Shown: positions 12,172-24,740 of the stretch, in pieces | Numbering within the stretch: position 1 is the first letter of the stretch | Layout: the number at the start of each line of letters is the position of its first letter | Position numbers and translations under genes: made by a program | Assembly: GCA_036852015.1 (NCBI GenBank) | Contig: JAANDG010000104.1 | Location: 248,001 to 312,000, forward strand | Reading direction: 5' to 3' | DNA from: Pelodera strongyloides | Lineage: Eukaryota > Nematoda > Chromadorea > Rhabditida > Rhabditidae | Length of the DNA: 64,000 nt | The notes under the pieces: generated by a model | Seen by the model: the letters and a program-made list of their open reading frames with translations, nothing else | Databases searched by the model: none | What the model was told of the DNA's origin: nothing

Positions 12172-13091
12172 CTCGTGGGGGATTCGCGAATTCGTTGTAC
12201 TTGTGGCGAATTCGCGGGAATGTGTGACAAAAAACTATAATTTTCAGTGTGTTCTTCTTGGAATCGGCGAAGATGAATTTCCCGGGCGAAAACAGGAATA
12301 CTTTCTGCGAATTCGCGCTTTCTGTAAACCATTGAGGTTTCATACGGCGGGTTTCGTGGACGAACGATGTGCAATGCTTTATAAGGCTGACGAGGGAATA
12401 CATAGCGGAGAGCACGTAAGCCGGTTCAACATTTGATGAAATAAATATTGTGGAAGATAGATTATCCGTTTCAGGTCTTAACTGACAAGCCGAGAGTTTT
12501 CTTTAAATAATGTTTTATAGCGTAGATAAACAATTTGAAGCGGACGACATGTAAGCCGGTTCAAACTGATCATAAGATTCTGGCACAATGATTCCCTGGT
12601 CGTTCTCATGTACATGATGCCAATACGAGGGTTTAGATGATCTTTTGCCACATGCAAAATATATTCGTAGGGTTTGAAATGTACTATGTATACCTTTTGC
12701 ATGTGCATACTTGAAATAAACAAGAACACATGACTTTTTCCAGTGCGTTCGCGTACTCTTTGAGACGCACAGCTTCGGCATGGGAAACACCTGCGAGGGG
12801 TAAGTGTTTAAGCTCAACGCAACCCGAAATCGGATTCTTTATATTGAGCAAAATCTCTATTTCTCTCTCGGCTTCCCTCTCCATACTTGTTCTGGTTCAC
12901 AAAAAAAGCATGTACACATAATGCAGTGCTCATTTACTACCTAAAAACCGTTTTCTTTTAGCTATAACTCCCACAAACAGAACTACGCTCTGGAGAAATG
13001 TCCCAAGGTTCGGGAATTCTCCACGCGTGGTAGGAAGAGAGAAATAAAGTTATCTGATCCTGAGGACAAGAAAAACTTTACAATTGTATAA
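10912..13091 (+). CDS. six-cysteine secreted family, member 3 (fused exon 4/5)
   Basis: Exons: 10918-11010 (an in-frame upstream ATG is at 10912), 11123-11161, 11592-11675, 12248-12415, 12744-12799 and 12962-13091; about 189 aa. Exon 1 is a signal peptide ([19 protein letters not shown]). Exon 2 is [13 protein letters not shown], exon 3 has [10 protein letters not shown]. The 168-nt exon at 12248 carries both the [11 protein letters not shown] block and the ERCAMLYK...GEH block that other members split between two exons, so one intron has been lost (or was never gained). The last exon has a longer basic tail (RGRKREIKL). Two extra cysteines occur. Intron 3 holds a GGGGTAG-type tandem repeat and a (CA)n tract. 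Function is unknown. Confidence 0.85.
11812..11893. repeat. short tandem repeat, GGGGTAGTTATCTGCAACAAT
   Basis: Two full and several partial copies of a 21-bp unit within intron 3 of family member 3, with GGGGTAG as the recurring core. Confidence 0.75.
12069..12168. repeat. (CA)n microsatellite
   Basis: About 100 bp of CA/CG dinucleotides in intron 3 of family member 3. Cysteine/valine open frames across it are repeat translations. Confidence 0.95.
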
Positions 13092-14754
13092 ATTAGTAAT
13101 TGTTAATATAAGACGATGTATATGCTATATTTCCTGTTCATATTAATTCCATTCAAAAACAAGCCATATAGTTTTCTTTCTTCACAAAAATGTCGAATTA
13201 CCTTGTTAAATAAATATTTACTGGATTTTGATTCGATGAAAGTTTCTGTGAGTTGCAACGAGCTAAACGTACATGCCTCGTGAAAAAACCCATTGATGCT
13301 CGTTTTCTTTTCTACGCAATTTTGGTGTAGGAAATAAATAAATTTGAAATGGGAAAGTCGCTCGAAAAATCTCGTCGTGATCCGGACTATGTAGCGTCTT
13401 TTTTTTGAGAAATAATCGGGTTTTTTTTTGGGAGCTAATCGGGACGATATCGGTTTTTTTTTTTTGAAAAAATGACCGGGCAATGTCGGGCCCTACTTCC
13501 GAAATGGGCCAGATTGTTTGTGATCGGGCTTATTTCGGGGCGAAATCCGTTTTTTTACTGATCGGGGCAACACCGGGCCCTGCTCCCGAAATGAGCCGAA
13601 TTATTTGTGATCGGGCCTATTTCGGGCCTTGATGGGGGCGATATCGGGGCCACACCAGTTTGTTTTCAATAAATCGATTTCAAAACTCCGAGATAATATC
13701 GGGGTTTTGACATTCATGTGCCCACACAACGTGAGCTGTGTCTTGACTCGAGTCTTACCTAGGCCTTAGGAAAATTATCCCTCTCATGGACGCAATTACC
13801 TCAGACACCAGGCCTAGTCAAAACTCTCTCATTCCATTGCTATCTCTACTTATCTAACCCCTGTGGTAAGGTTGGAGGCTTGAGACAAAAATGAGCACAT
13901 CCAAACGAGCAGATGAGGTGATTTGACCTCATATTTGACGTTGATTTTTACAACGGCATAACAGCTAACGATCGTGACATGAGGAAATGTGCTCCGGCCC
14001 ACGCAAAGTAAATTTTTAGGATGACGTTCCTATTGACTTATTCATATGGCAACCTTAGACTCTCTCAGCACAGTAGCAAACAAGCCCAAATTATATGCAT
14101 TACTTGAAACATATATGCGTTACTTGAAACACAGGAAAATGTAACTCGCTTTTGAATGAAATAGAAGAAAGTGGAGTCAAATTGCAACGTGTGAAGACGC
14201 GATCATTTAAGGAGATGCGAGAAACTACAGTACCCCACTTGCTCCTTATGGAAATCGGACCTACCGCAGTTCGGCGGCATACAATCCTGGAAACTACGGT
14301 AGTTGCAGTTGCAGTACAGACCGGTACTGAACGTAATACAAAAAGGAACATAACGTGCGGAAAGAACACAATTCTTTGTAGGCATTCAACCCTGCAGTAC
14401 TTCTTATACTGAACAGTTCAATTCAATAACGATGTCATGCCAATAACAATGTTACCCAATAAAAATAATAATGGCACACATCAATAACCACTATACCCGT
14501 CATGGCTCCATCAAAGTACCATGGTCACGCATATAAAATCTTGGATGGATTCACACCACGGGACTTTTGCATTGACTTAATCTATATATGAGCACACACC
14601 TGATCACATGGTCGTATTGAAACAAAGGAAAGAATATCAACCCAAACAGTTCACAACAGACAGTACCCCGGTGAACACAATTTCCCCAACCATAGTGTTT
14701 TTAGAAACACACATAGTAAAACAATGCCTCAGAAGTGATCACAACAACTCTGTT
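13092..14754. other. gap after member 3: tandem duplication of a GGGCC-rich block
   Basis: No supported exon. A block of about 55 bp (CGGGCCCTACTTCCGAAATG...) at 13491 is repeated with changes at 13576. Otherwise low-complexity AT-rich DNA. Confidence 0.5.
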
Positions 14755-15016
14755 ATGGGGTTTGCAAGTATGCCCGATTTTCCTTGCAAGTATCGAAAAA
14801 TTCACCGTATCTTGGCACTACACGAACATATCTACAGGCAGTTTTTACGACCGATCGCCACGGGACCATTTGTCCGACAAATGATTTGCTTTCTTGGCGG
14901 ATTTTCTATAGTGTGGATATGTCAAAGTTACGGTAAATTGGTGTAAAAAGCAGACGATTTTGCGAATTGATACTTGCAAGGAAAACTCGCGGTTTTTGGC
15001 ATACTTGCAAACCCAT
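14755..15016. mobile_element. foldback element, ATGGGGTTTGCAAGTATGCC ends
   Basis: The left arm (GGGTTTGCAAGTATGCC..CCTTGCAAGTATC) pairs with the right arm ending CTTGCAAACCCAT. The interior is not coding. Confidence 0.75.
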
Positions 15017-15489
15017 TAATCTCCGACCCAATGCGCGCCCAAATGTTCCCCGACAAACAACCCCTGCCCCCTACCCCACAGCTTTTATTTTGTTAGGCAA
15101 GGGGCATATAACCAAACAGTTGACAAATTAAATAATGGTAACAACACATTTCAACAAGTGAGGTCGAGTCGGTTTTTTCATTGCAAACTTCAACTTCTCT
15201 TCAAGTGGAAATCTGAAATAGAAGAAATGGCTAAAAACGGGACGCATTAGAGACTTAGAGATCCCTCTGAATAATATTCCATTCATTAATAATCAGAGGC
15301 CGGATCCACCAACGAACTCTCATCCAGGGTGAGAATAAGAGATATTTTGGGTGATAGTTAGTTAGAACTATGCCGAGTGAGAGTGCACCTTGCAGCCTTT
15401 TGCTATTAACCAACGTTTTGGGTGAAGGTGACACTTTCACCCGAGACATTTATTTATTATAAGGGATGTGCAACCCCTTTTTTAAGTTA

Positions 15490-15704
15490 AGCTGTAATAA
15501 TAGAACGTGGTTTTCGATTCAAATCATTCGAATCAGAATTCAATTCTGTTCCGAGTTATTACAGAATGACATGCCGGAAATAGATTAGAATGGTTTGACG
15601 ATTGCATTTTTTACAAGGTTTACAAGAAAATATGAGCCGAATTAGTGTCAACTTCTAATTTTCATAAGATCATAGATTCCAAAATCAGCCGGACAAGTAA
15701 AAAC
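15490..15704. mobile_element. degenerate copy of the foldback element at 8120
   Basis: Shares the internal ACAAGAAAATATGAGCCGAA block and the GGACAAGTAAAAAC end with the copy at 8120-8357, in the opposite orientation. One terminal repeat is decayed. Confidence 0.55.
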
Positions 15705-15850
15705 AGTACAGCCGATTAACTAGAGGGTCATCTAGTTATTGCCTTGGAAGAAATTCTGAATTCTACGATTCTGCATGTTTCCACATGTGTGCATCGATGA
15801 ACGGGAAATTCTTTACTTCGACGGTGTCTCTCTTTCACACTCTCACAAAA

Positions 15851-15994
15851 CTGAGGCCGTATTCACCAACAAGGGAACCCTCCCATGCCTCCCCAAGGAG
15901 CTAAAGAGTGCCTAGAGAGTGCGAGGGCAGTAGAGATTCAGAGCGCCCGTGAGCCTAGGGAGGGCTCCCTGTGTGTTGGTGAATAAGGCCTCTG
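15851..15994. mobile_element. MITE, CTGAGGCCGTATTCACCA family
   Basis: A 144-bp inverted repeat with ends CTGAGGCCGTATTCACCAAC and GTTGGTGAATAAGGCCTCTG. Same end type as the elements at 2413, 31714 and 39247. Confidence 0.75.
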
Positions 15995-16199
15995 ATTGGG
16001 TAGGCACGTGCAATTTAGCGCCCTAACTCAGCCTCAACCGCTTTCCGCGCGGATCAAAGATCATTTTCAATTGTGTTCTTTGCTGCAATTGACTGCATTG
16101 GTGTTATTGCAGGCAACTGAAACACTTGCAGTTGGAGTTTGTGTCCGCATCTTACATGAGCCATCAATGGAACAACTATATCAATAATGCATGGTTTAT

Positions 16200-16535
16200 T
16201 ACGGGGTTGTTTCCATGTATGCGATTCGCACTTGCGAAAACGACAAACCGCTCTCCATGTTCAAGTCATTTTACATGCATGTCAACTGCCCACCGTAACC
16301 CATTCGAATCGCACATTTGACATGGTCCTGCAGCGAATGTGCCCCACACCAGTCCTATTTGGAACAGAACCGCATCAGACCTGTGCTATTTGAAATAGAT
16401 CCGTACTAGTTTAAAGTTTGAAATAGATCCATACTAGATCCAAAATCGCTGCGGGACCATGTCATTTACATTGACTCGAACATGGACAACGGTTTGTCAT
16501 TTTCGCAAGTGTGAATCGCATGCATCGAAACCCCA
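16200..16535. mobile_element. foldback element with GCGATTCGCACTTGCGAAAA arms
   Basis: Arms of about 45 bp (CATGTATGCGATTCGCACTTG..) face their complement near 16500-16535; a second paired block (GAACATGG) lies inside. Non-coding. Confidence 0.65.
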
Positions 16536-16896
16536 TTGATGAATGTAAAAATGCTGGTGGATCTGAATAACTCTCACCCTACAAGTTACTCCCCGACCCA
16601 CACCCAGACAAAAACAGTTGGTGGGGCCGGTCTCAGAATACCGAAAATGGGTGAGTGATAGACAGGGATTGGTAATTTTCTGAAAAGTTAAATGTTTCAA
16701 ACTCACAACGTACCTTTCCAGCAAAGACATGATCCAAAGCAGTAGTCATTCGATGGATGAAGAATGAAGAGGGATAAAATAAGATATAATATAATTTACC
16801 ATGATACGTAAGATAAAGCAGTTAGGACCAACCGGGTTAAGAAATTACCACGTTACCTCAACTGAATTACTGACGTTTTCATGATCTAAATGTTGC

Positions 16897-17235
16897 TCGC
16901 GTATTGCGGTACTCGCACACTGCGGTACTCGCGCACTGCGGTACTCGCACACTGCGGTACTCGCGCACTGCGGTACTCGCGTACTGCGGTACTCGCGCAC
17001 TGCGGTACTCGCGCACTGCGTTACTCACGCACTGCGGTACTCACGCACTGCGGTACTCGCGCACTACGGTACTCGCGCACTACGGTACTCACGCACTACG
17101 GTACTCACGCACTGCGGTACTCACACACTGCGGTACTCGCGCAATATAGTGCTCACCCACTACGGTATTCACGCATTACGGTACGCACGCGCTACGGGAC
17201 TCACAAACTACGGGACACACGCACTACAGGACTCA
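16897..17235 (+). repeat. 16-bp minisatellite, GCACTGCGGTACTCGC
   Basis: About 21 head-to-tail copies of a 16-bp unit, most exact in the centre and increasingly diverged at the 3' end (GTACTC to GGACTC). As 16 is not a multiple of 3, the long open frames through it are periodic by-products. Confidence 0.95.
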
Positions 17236-18440
17236 CTACATATACCCTCGCTAATGGACCCACCCGAATCATGTCCCTGATGTCCCTGAAGTGTTCTGTA
17301 CGATTCAAGTTGACATGGACCTCCTCGTTGACGATGTGCTCACGTAAGCTTCAACCACGACCTCGTGAAATCGGCCTCGTTTCCCTCACGCACAAGGTTT
17401 GGAAGAGCCAAGCCCTTTACTTCGATTCCTAAAAATATTAGGTAAATGACAATAAGATCGAACTCGAACTGGACAGTTTAATCAATAATTTACACCAAAG
17501 GCTAGGCCCACGTATAGAAATTTATCCTACATGGCAAAGCTACATATTTTCGCAAAACTGATAGCGAAAATCGTATTTCTTACTGTAGCGAATTGTGAAA
17601 GTTATTAGCAAATTTTGATACTTAGCTATGAGTATGAACCGTGGTAAACAACCCTCTGTGTGTGACTATAATGCTCACATTTTTTTTGAAAAGGTGAAAG
17701 GTTGATGAAATAGAATGAAAAAGAGCAAGAAACAGCAGGAAACCTACGTGCAAACATAACCGAAAGAGAATACTGATAGAATCTGAAAACGGACACACCT
17801 TTTAAACCGAATCATGCGGTAGGCTAATTTGCAAATGTTCGTTATCCATGTAAATTTTAAGTTTCCTTACACGTTTCAAAATGTCTACCAAAGTTTCAAT
17901 GGTTCGGTAAAAGCACCGTGAAATGCCCAGCGAAGAAGCTAGTGATATGCCTGTCCACCAGCATAGACAACCTATGCAAACGCATCCATGTTCGCTGGGC
18001 ATTTCGCTGTTTTTGGTACAAATAGTGTAGCATGGTACAAGACTACTAGCACGTGGCAGACACTTATCAGCGCTATAAACTATCATGGAAAAGCGTTCCA
18101 CATGACTAAATAATATCATCAAGAATACCATTGGCGCATAAAATTGGAATAATTACAAGCGATAAATAGATATTGATTAGCTTCGATCGATCAGCCACTG
18201 GTTAATTGAAATCAAAGTAAACAAATACGTAACCAACCTGCAACCGATCGCTGGCGCAGTTTTCGCAGACAAATGTTTAGCCAAATTAGAATAATGGTTT
18301 ATTTATCGCAAATTTACATAATCGTTGCACTTCCAAATTTAGCGTAATGTTGGCTCGTTCTCAGGACTCCTCAAAAGGTCTTTATCGCAGGAAAATGGTA
18401 CGTTTCACAAAATGCATATCAATGAATCATATATGATCAA
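17236..18440. other. non-coding gap with a short hairpin
   Basis: No supported exon. GTGAAATGCCCAGCGAAG at about 17919 is facing its complement TTCGCTGGGCATTTCGC at about 17991, which explains the 109-codon minus-strand open frame that crosses it. Confidence 0.5.
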
Positions 18441-18589
18441 TAGCCCGTATTCTCGGGTCGACGGGAATATTCCGTTTGGGAGCTCATTCGTATGCAAATT
18501 TTTCCTCCAGCTAGTCTAGATAGTCGAGAAATTTGCATACAAAGGATTTCCCAAACGGAACATTCCCGTCGACCCGAGAGTACGGGCTA
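18441..18589. mobile_element. 149-bp MITE with TA duplication
   Basis: Near-perfect 38-bp terminal inverted repeats (GCCCGTATTCTCGGGTCGAC...) lie inside TA dinucleotides. Only about 70 bp separate the arms. No coding capacity. Confidence 0.85.
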
Positions 18590-18929
18590 ATGAATCTGTT
18601 TTAAGTCGATTATTATCTTTATCCAATAGTTGAGGAGAATATCCTCATTAGTCTCTTCTTGTTTTTGTTTCTATTTTTTTTGCTTTAAGAAATAATACCA
18701 CTCTGCGCGGCGGTATTGCGTATAGTAATATTTAACATTGTGTGGTGTACTTGATCAGGAACTTCGGAATCCACACAGAGACAGAGGTGAAAGAATACTC
18801 ACTAAGCCTCACTAAGTTAGGTACCATTGTGATTCTTCCCCTCCCTCTCTCTCTGAGGATTATGATTCAACAGTGTGCAATGTAGCACCCGGTATACGGT
18901 ATAGCAATGGAATGCGGTATAGCACCCAC

Positions 18930-18990
18930 TGTTCAGGGAATCGAACCCGGGCCGCCCGCGTGGCAGGCAGCATTCTAAGATTCTACCATA
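18930..18990 (-). pseudogene. tRNA-Gly (GCC) pseudogene
   Basis: On the minus strand, GCCTGCCACGCGGGCGGCCC followed by GGGTTCGATTCCC matches the anticodon arm (GCC anticodon) and T arm of tRNA-Gly. The acceptor stem does not pair and the D arm carries an insertion (GGTAGAATCTTAGAATGCT). It is a decayed copy or a tRNA-derived fragment. Confidence 0.7.
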
Positions 18991-19621
18991 TAAAGAAAAT
19001 ATTCTTTATAATAATATTGCTTTCAATATTTACTTACTATATGAGGGAATTTACTACGGTGTGCCGAAATATGCATTTGCAACGAAGTACACATAAAGGT
19101 ACATTGTGAAAAGCCACAATTTTAACCAACATAAAACATAGGTACTGTAATAATATTTATTCCCACAAAAACTTTAAGTATCCTTACTGCAACAATCCAA
19201 TAATCAACAATTAATAGGTACCACTCAGATAAATGTTTGCAATGTATCTATCGAAAAGTGATAGATAATGGTTCACTTTACAACTTCTTATATTGTGTAG
19301 TAGTCTCTTATCCGTGACGGTTGACGTAGATCTTCCGGTTGCCCCACGCGTCTCTAAAACAAAAGCTAAAGCTATATTGAGGGACTAACCGTCTAGACTT
19401 GTATTACATTGTCGGTAGTACATTATTCAATTTACTTGAATGTATATGACAACTTTTCTGAACTTATTGAATCACACCCAAGAGGTATCCAGAAACTAGA
19501 ATCCATGAGACACATCCGATTTCCCACTAAAATAGCATATCGTGTTGAGTTCTCGTAATTATTGAAACATTATATAGATGTGGAAGTCTGGGAACTATGG
19601 ATTTACCGGAGCTTCCGCTTA

Positions 19622-21514
19622 CTAAAAGAATATACAAAACTCCCACTTGTCCCAACCGGTCTTGTCGAAACACTCATTGATGGGATAGGTTGCGTTGCTA
19701 AATTTGTATAGCCTTACAAGATGTAAAGTACTTATATTATTATAGAATTGTCTATGTTGTGCGTACAGAACTTATGTACCCTTCACACCACACTTAGTTA
19801 TTATGTATACTATACAATATACCCAAACAAAATATATACATATCATAAAAGATAGCAATGAAAAAAAAACATACTATTTGTCGATTACAAACACTTGTTC
19901 AGTCATATAGATGTAGATTTTCTAAAATACTCATGTTATCACTGTTTAAATTTTCAAATCAACCGATTTGCAGGTCAGGTTATTGGCGTATGGTCAGCAT
20001 AGGATGTGTCTTTTATCCATAGTTTTATAGTATTATTAGTAATTATATGAATTCAATTAGAAAAAAAGCGGAAAAAGGAAAGTACGTGTTCGCCATGAAG
20101 TCCGGCTTTGGCGGTTTCCTCATTCGGGTCCCACTTGTACAGCCAAATGCATCTACTAAGTGGTGCCTATAATAGAAAAATAATAATAAAAATTTGTTCA
20201 TAAACATCGGGCAGTCTTGCTGTATTCATGCGGCTAGCTGCACCTGTACGTAAATATGCATGACGGATTTCATACTTCATACTAAAATAACAGAACAAAG
20301 AAACTATGAAACAAGATGTAGAAAGGCAAACATCGCTCGTGCAGTTTATCGACATTTTCAGGTACCACTCCTGATTGTTATCCAATATTCCGTCATTTGT
20401 TCCGCCAATTAGTGTGCACTATAATTATCAGTTTGTTGGTGGAAGGTGGAAGATTCACCAAATACACGAGAGTAACCAAGTAGTGACACCTCTCAAAAGT
20501 TCACAATTACTGTTGAACGCGTATTTGCCGCGCAAGGGTGGCGTTGAGCGAGTGGCATGCGGCGAACGGGACCAGTAAGACCGGGTGCATCGAGTCAACG
20601 GGTGCACCGCATCTGCGCCATGTATCCAATTGAACTTACGGGATAGATGGGAATCAACATTAGGACGGAAAATCTTAATATTTAGAGTAAAAATGAAAAC
20701 CATCCATACCCCGCCATATTGTCCACAAACCAACGAATATCCGTAATAATCAGGCGCGTTCATTCCATAGTCCCAGTCCCACATTTCAACGCGACTCTGA
20801 ATATGTACTGGGGGTATATTAGAATTAGGTGAAAGGCTCATATCCAAGTTGTCCCGAATTTTTCTACGAGGGGATGCGGACTTGATTCAGGCTGTGTTAT
20901 TTCTTACGGATACGATATTTGCTGGTTAGTTAGTTGCAGCTACTTACTCTTAGCACCGAGATTTGAATAAGTTTGACTCGACCTTAGTATGTTCCTTGAG
21001 AACGAAAACTTGCAACGTTTACCTTGAAATTCTTCTCACATTGTGGCGCAACAATATGTATGTGAAACTGAAAGAAAGTTTTTGAATAAAAAGGTGCCTG
21101 CTCGGTTATTCTGTTTTTGGCAGTTGGGTTCACATCATGTATAAACATATAGCTAGAATCATTTCTGTAGTTAATATAACTCGTTTACCCTTCAGAGTTT
21201 CAAAGCATCCATGGCAACTTCTACATACTATACGATTTTGAGACAATCATTTTCAATTTTTTGATGGATCTTTTGATTTCTTATTAACGGCGGATCCAGG
21301 CTTTGTGGACTATACCGCCAGACTGGCTGTCTTTCGAACAATTTGCGACTTTGCCATTTTGCCATTTAAATCTTATTTTTTTAACAAATTCAATAAGCCA
21401 GCTTCTTTTGTCAACACAATCACAACTATATAATATTCAACCTACCGTGGATGGTTGTTTAAGAGCAATTGCAACAAATATCTGTAGAAAAAGTATCACC
21501 AATAACTTCAACAT
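19622..21514 (-). CDS. six-cysteine secreted family, member 4
   Basis: Minus-strand exons in order: 21446-21514, 21023-21067, 20710-20796, 20332-20418, 20086-20166, 19875-19921 and 19622-19697; total 492 nt, 163 aa, all phases agreeing. Exon 1 is a signal peptide (MLKLLVILFLQIFVAIA). Exon 2 is FHIHIVAPQCEKNFK, exon 3 has RVEMWDWDYGM, exon 4 has DGILDNNQEWYLKM and a Cys pair, exon 5 has RCIWLYKWDP and ends GLHGEH. The 47-nt exon 6 and an exon 7 with NATYPINEC match the family pattern. A hydrophobic CIFF end follows one extra cysteine. It stands 6.5 kb from the other members, next to an unrelated gene. Function is unknown. Confidence 0.85.
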
Positions 21515-21713
21515 GGCCGTACTACAATCCACGTTAGAAAACTACATTCTATTTTACATAACACCACCTATATGCAAATAGCGTAATTTGCATACATTCT
21601 TATCATGCGTATGAGGAATACAAAAAGACTCATCATCTTTCTACAATAAAAATACAAGAATTTTTTTTATTCACTTGTTACAGTAAAACAATAGAAAAGA
21701 GTAGAGTATATTC

Positions 21714-24472
21714 TTAGTTGGAGCGCAGTGATTTCCACAAAACAAAGGCGGTGATTCCAAATATAATGTTGTCGTAACGCAGTCCAAACGTATTGGTTTT
21801 TGTCTCAGCCGCCTCCTCCGTCTGTGGATCATAAGCAAGCACCTGAAAGGAAATAAAAAGAACATTTTAGAAAACAATCAGGAAACATTTAGGAAATAAA
21901 CAAAATAAATAAAGTTCTAAAAAACGGAATAAGTATCTTCGGGACCAGTGATAGTTGACGAAATGCTGTCTGTTGTCTGACATGTTTCTGTGACCACTTC
22001 AAACTTGGGATTGGACTTGGTTTACCTGGCAGAACAGTGAAGCCGAAGCGTTTCCGTCTGTACAATAAGTGGTGTGCAGTTCCTTTTGATTCGGCGGATG
22101 CTGCAAAAACATTTTTATTGTTTGAGAAACTTTTCAATATTATCATCACAGACTTATCTCATAAAAAAAGAAAACAAAATATGGTGAGTGAGTTCCACAC
22201 CGTCTCCAGAACGGTCAACATCATATCTACAGAGCGGCATGCCACGTACTTTTTGACACTGCATTCCCAGGCCCATGTGCTATATCTATATTCAAGTTCC
22301 ATTATGTGCCGGACTTTTCCCCAAGCCACGCACTATACCGCTTCAAGGTAGCTATATAAAAATGTTCCTACCCATCTCACGCGCAGAATTCTTCTGGCCA
22401 TTTTTTCAAATTCCTTATCGAGCGAGTCGACGGCGACTTGCAAGGTGGGCTTATACAAATTGTCCATAACCTTATTATGGGCGACAAGCCACGCCCATCG
22501 TCTGTCACACATCTGCTTCAGATTTGCTGGCGTTTGTCTGATTTCGCACAGGTCAAGAATTTGCTAAATGCAAATTGTAAAAGCTATGTAAGACCACTGA
22601 GAACATATATGTGATGTTCTACTTTGAATTGAGTTTGGTCTATTTCTTCACCCTGTCCATTTGTCATGCAAAAAATTCAACCTGCAATTGAATTACACAA
22701 AAACTCCAAAACGTTTTTTTTTTGAACACAAGGGAAAATTGTTGCATTTTCCGTTATTCTGTCACATAAAAGGGTGAGGCTCACGAATCAAAAAGCTGAA
22801 ACTGTCCTAGAAACCAATTTTGAGCTGACATGGTGGTGAACCCTTTAAAGGCGATTAATTAATTTACACTGTAGAGAGGGTCCTTCCTTCCGTAGGAATA
22901 TTCGGACTGCCACAGGGTGAAGAAGTCGTAGTACTCGTCAACTGAAATGAGGTGATTTGGAACTTAATCACTTACTTTAGCGACACTAAGGTACTTTTTA
23001 TAAGGGCGCGTTCGGGTTGCTCTTTCCGAAAGAGAAAGAGGCAAAAACCCCGTTCGTGTTGGACCTTCCCTAAAGGATTTAATGCTTTGTGAAAGTGAAA
23101 AGTACAGTACACACTTTCTGTGAACACGCAGGGGTTTTATTTTTTATTTGAATGTGCACGGTCTGCGCACTTGTGCACAATTTCGGTATTGTATTTTTTT
23201 CCCAACCGCCTACCTGCCCGCAGGCACATGTCAGTAAGTGCACAATACCGGAAGGAAATGCACAGTGCACAATTAAATCGATCCAAATCTTAAAACGAAA
23301 ACCCCTGCGTGTTCACGGAAAGTGTGTACTGTACTTTTCATTTTCACAAAGCATTAAATCCTTTCGGAAAGGTCCAACCCGAACGGGGTTTTTGCCTCTT
23401 TCTCTTTCGGAAAGAGCAACCCGAACGCGCCCTCAGTATGGTTGTACCCATTGAACTTTTGCTGTATTCGGATGGAGTGTATGCAAATTTCTGCGCTGCT
23501 GATGTGCGACAATTAGACTGATTAGTTTAATTTGCATACAGCATACATAGGAGCATGTAGATGTTACAAACACAATTCAAAAACTGGTTTCGTTCAATCG
23601 TTCAAATGTCAAATGTATAAGTACGCATTGCGCATGCTAGCCTCGCATAAAGTTTCTAAGAACATATTTTTTACTAACACTAAGCTACAGCGACTAATTT
23701 CCAAATTCGAGTATTACCTGTGTCCGCCAGTCCAGTGACCAGAATGTAGAAAAGTGAGTCGCAGTAGAAAACCTTTCTTCGTTTTTCATATGTGGGACAA
23801 TCGTCCATCGCTTTCTGAAAAAAACCCGTTAAGATGAATAAATATAGGTTTATATCGGTGGGCCTGTCCCTTTAAACACCCAGTCGATGGCCCGTTGAAA
23901 TGGTGATCACGTATATTCTCGAAATTTGTTTGGAAACAAGGAAATATGCCATAATAAAAAATAAATTCGATACCTTTTGAACTAATGTGCAAATCGGGCT
24001 TGGCTTTCCGTTGTCTTTGCAAGAAGTGTTCATCGATTTTAGCAGGTCGACTATAAAAATATATATATATATTTAATAAATATTAAAAGTTACAAATAGT
24101 GGATGAGCCATACTGAAATGAGTGGCCGTATGCATGAACAGTTACGCACTAGCAGTGGGAGCCTTCAAGGTTGGGACTAGTGGACTCGCTCTGCTACCGG
24201 GAACATTGGAAGCATATGATTGTGAAGCGTATTCTCGATAACTGCATTTGTGCGAAACATAAATGTATTTCCATGTATTATATGCAAATTATGTTCAATC
24301 TTTGCAATTTCGATTCCAATTCCAAAGGACAGAGTCATTTGCAGGCTTACGCGCATGTACAATTTAGAAAAATAAACAAACCAGGCATTTCTTCCTTCTT
24401 TATGCAGTTTCTCGGGTGCGCCTCCGTGAATGCTTTCAGCTTTTCCGCAGTCTTGTCCTTGAGGAACTTTTT
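21714..24472 (-). CDS. unrecognised cysteine-containing protein with C-terminal hydrophobic segment (5' end incomplete)
   Basis: Minus-strand exons in order: 24382-24472, 23974-24050, 23718-23814, 22868-22941, 22381-22563, 22176-22258, 22064-22100, 21926-22015 and 21714-21842. Phases agree across all nine; the intron 22016-22063 is only 48 nt. About 287 residues are covered. Early exons are helical and lysine-rich with spaced cysteines (AHPRNC, MNTSC, AMDDC, FYCDSLFYILVTGL). The sixth region has LKQMCDRRWAWLVAHNKVM. The last exon reads DPQTEEAAETKTNTF then NIIFGITAFVLW and stops, which could be a membrane anchor or GPI-type tail. A signal-like frame (WSFLALLFLLICLSAGQ) lies at about 24550-24650, but its donor phase does not join, so the start is open. 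I do not recognise the family; a nematode-specific secreted or surface protein is likely. Confidence 0.65.
23004..23432. mobile_element. 429-bp MITE with long inverted repeats in intron
   Basis: Ends GGGCGCGTTCGGGTTGCTCT pair with the complement ending at 23432. Pairing continues for more than 100 bp, with a short central loop near CACAATACCGG. It lies in an intron of the unrecognised minus-strand gene. Confidence 0.85.
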
Positions 24473-24740
24473 CTGAAATGTAATTTATTAAAATTAGTGA
24501 TAGGGTCTAAGGTCTAAGCGTCCTAAGCCCGCCGGAAAATCCGCAAAAAAAACTTGCATATATTCCTGTTAGGTCTGAACATTTCTTCGGTTTCTGGCCA
24601 GCAGAAAGGCAAATTAAAAGGAAAAGCAGTGCCAAAAAGGACCATGTTTTCCTGAAGAGAGAGTGATATTTGATTCAAAATTGTGAACGAATTTTTTCCA
24701 GAATTTATCGGCATTATTCCTGATTTATACACGACCACTT

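Noticed and set aside
16890..17432. 180-codon open frame rich in TAVLAHCGTRALRYSR
   Set aside because: Product of a 16-bp tandem repeat open in more than one frame.
19308..19353. Candidate last exon for family member 4 (DAWGNRKIYVNRHG)
   Set aside because: It would create a stop on joining exon 6; the exon at 19622-19697 joins in phase and has the expected cysteine.
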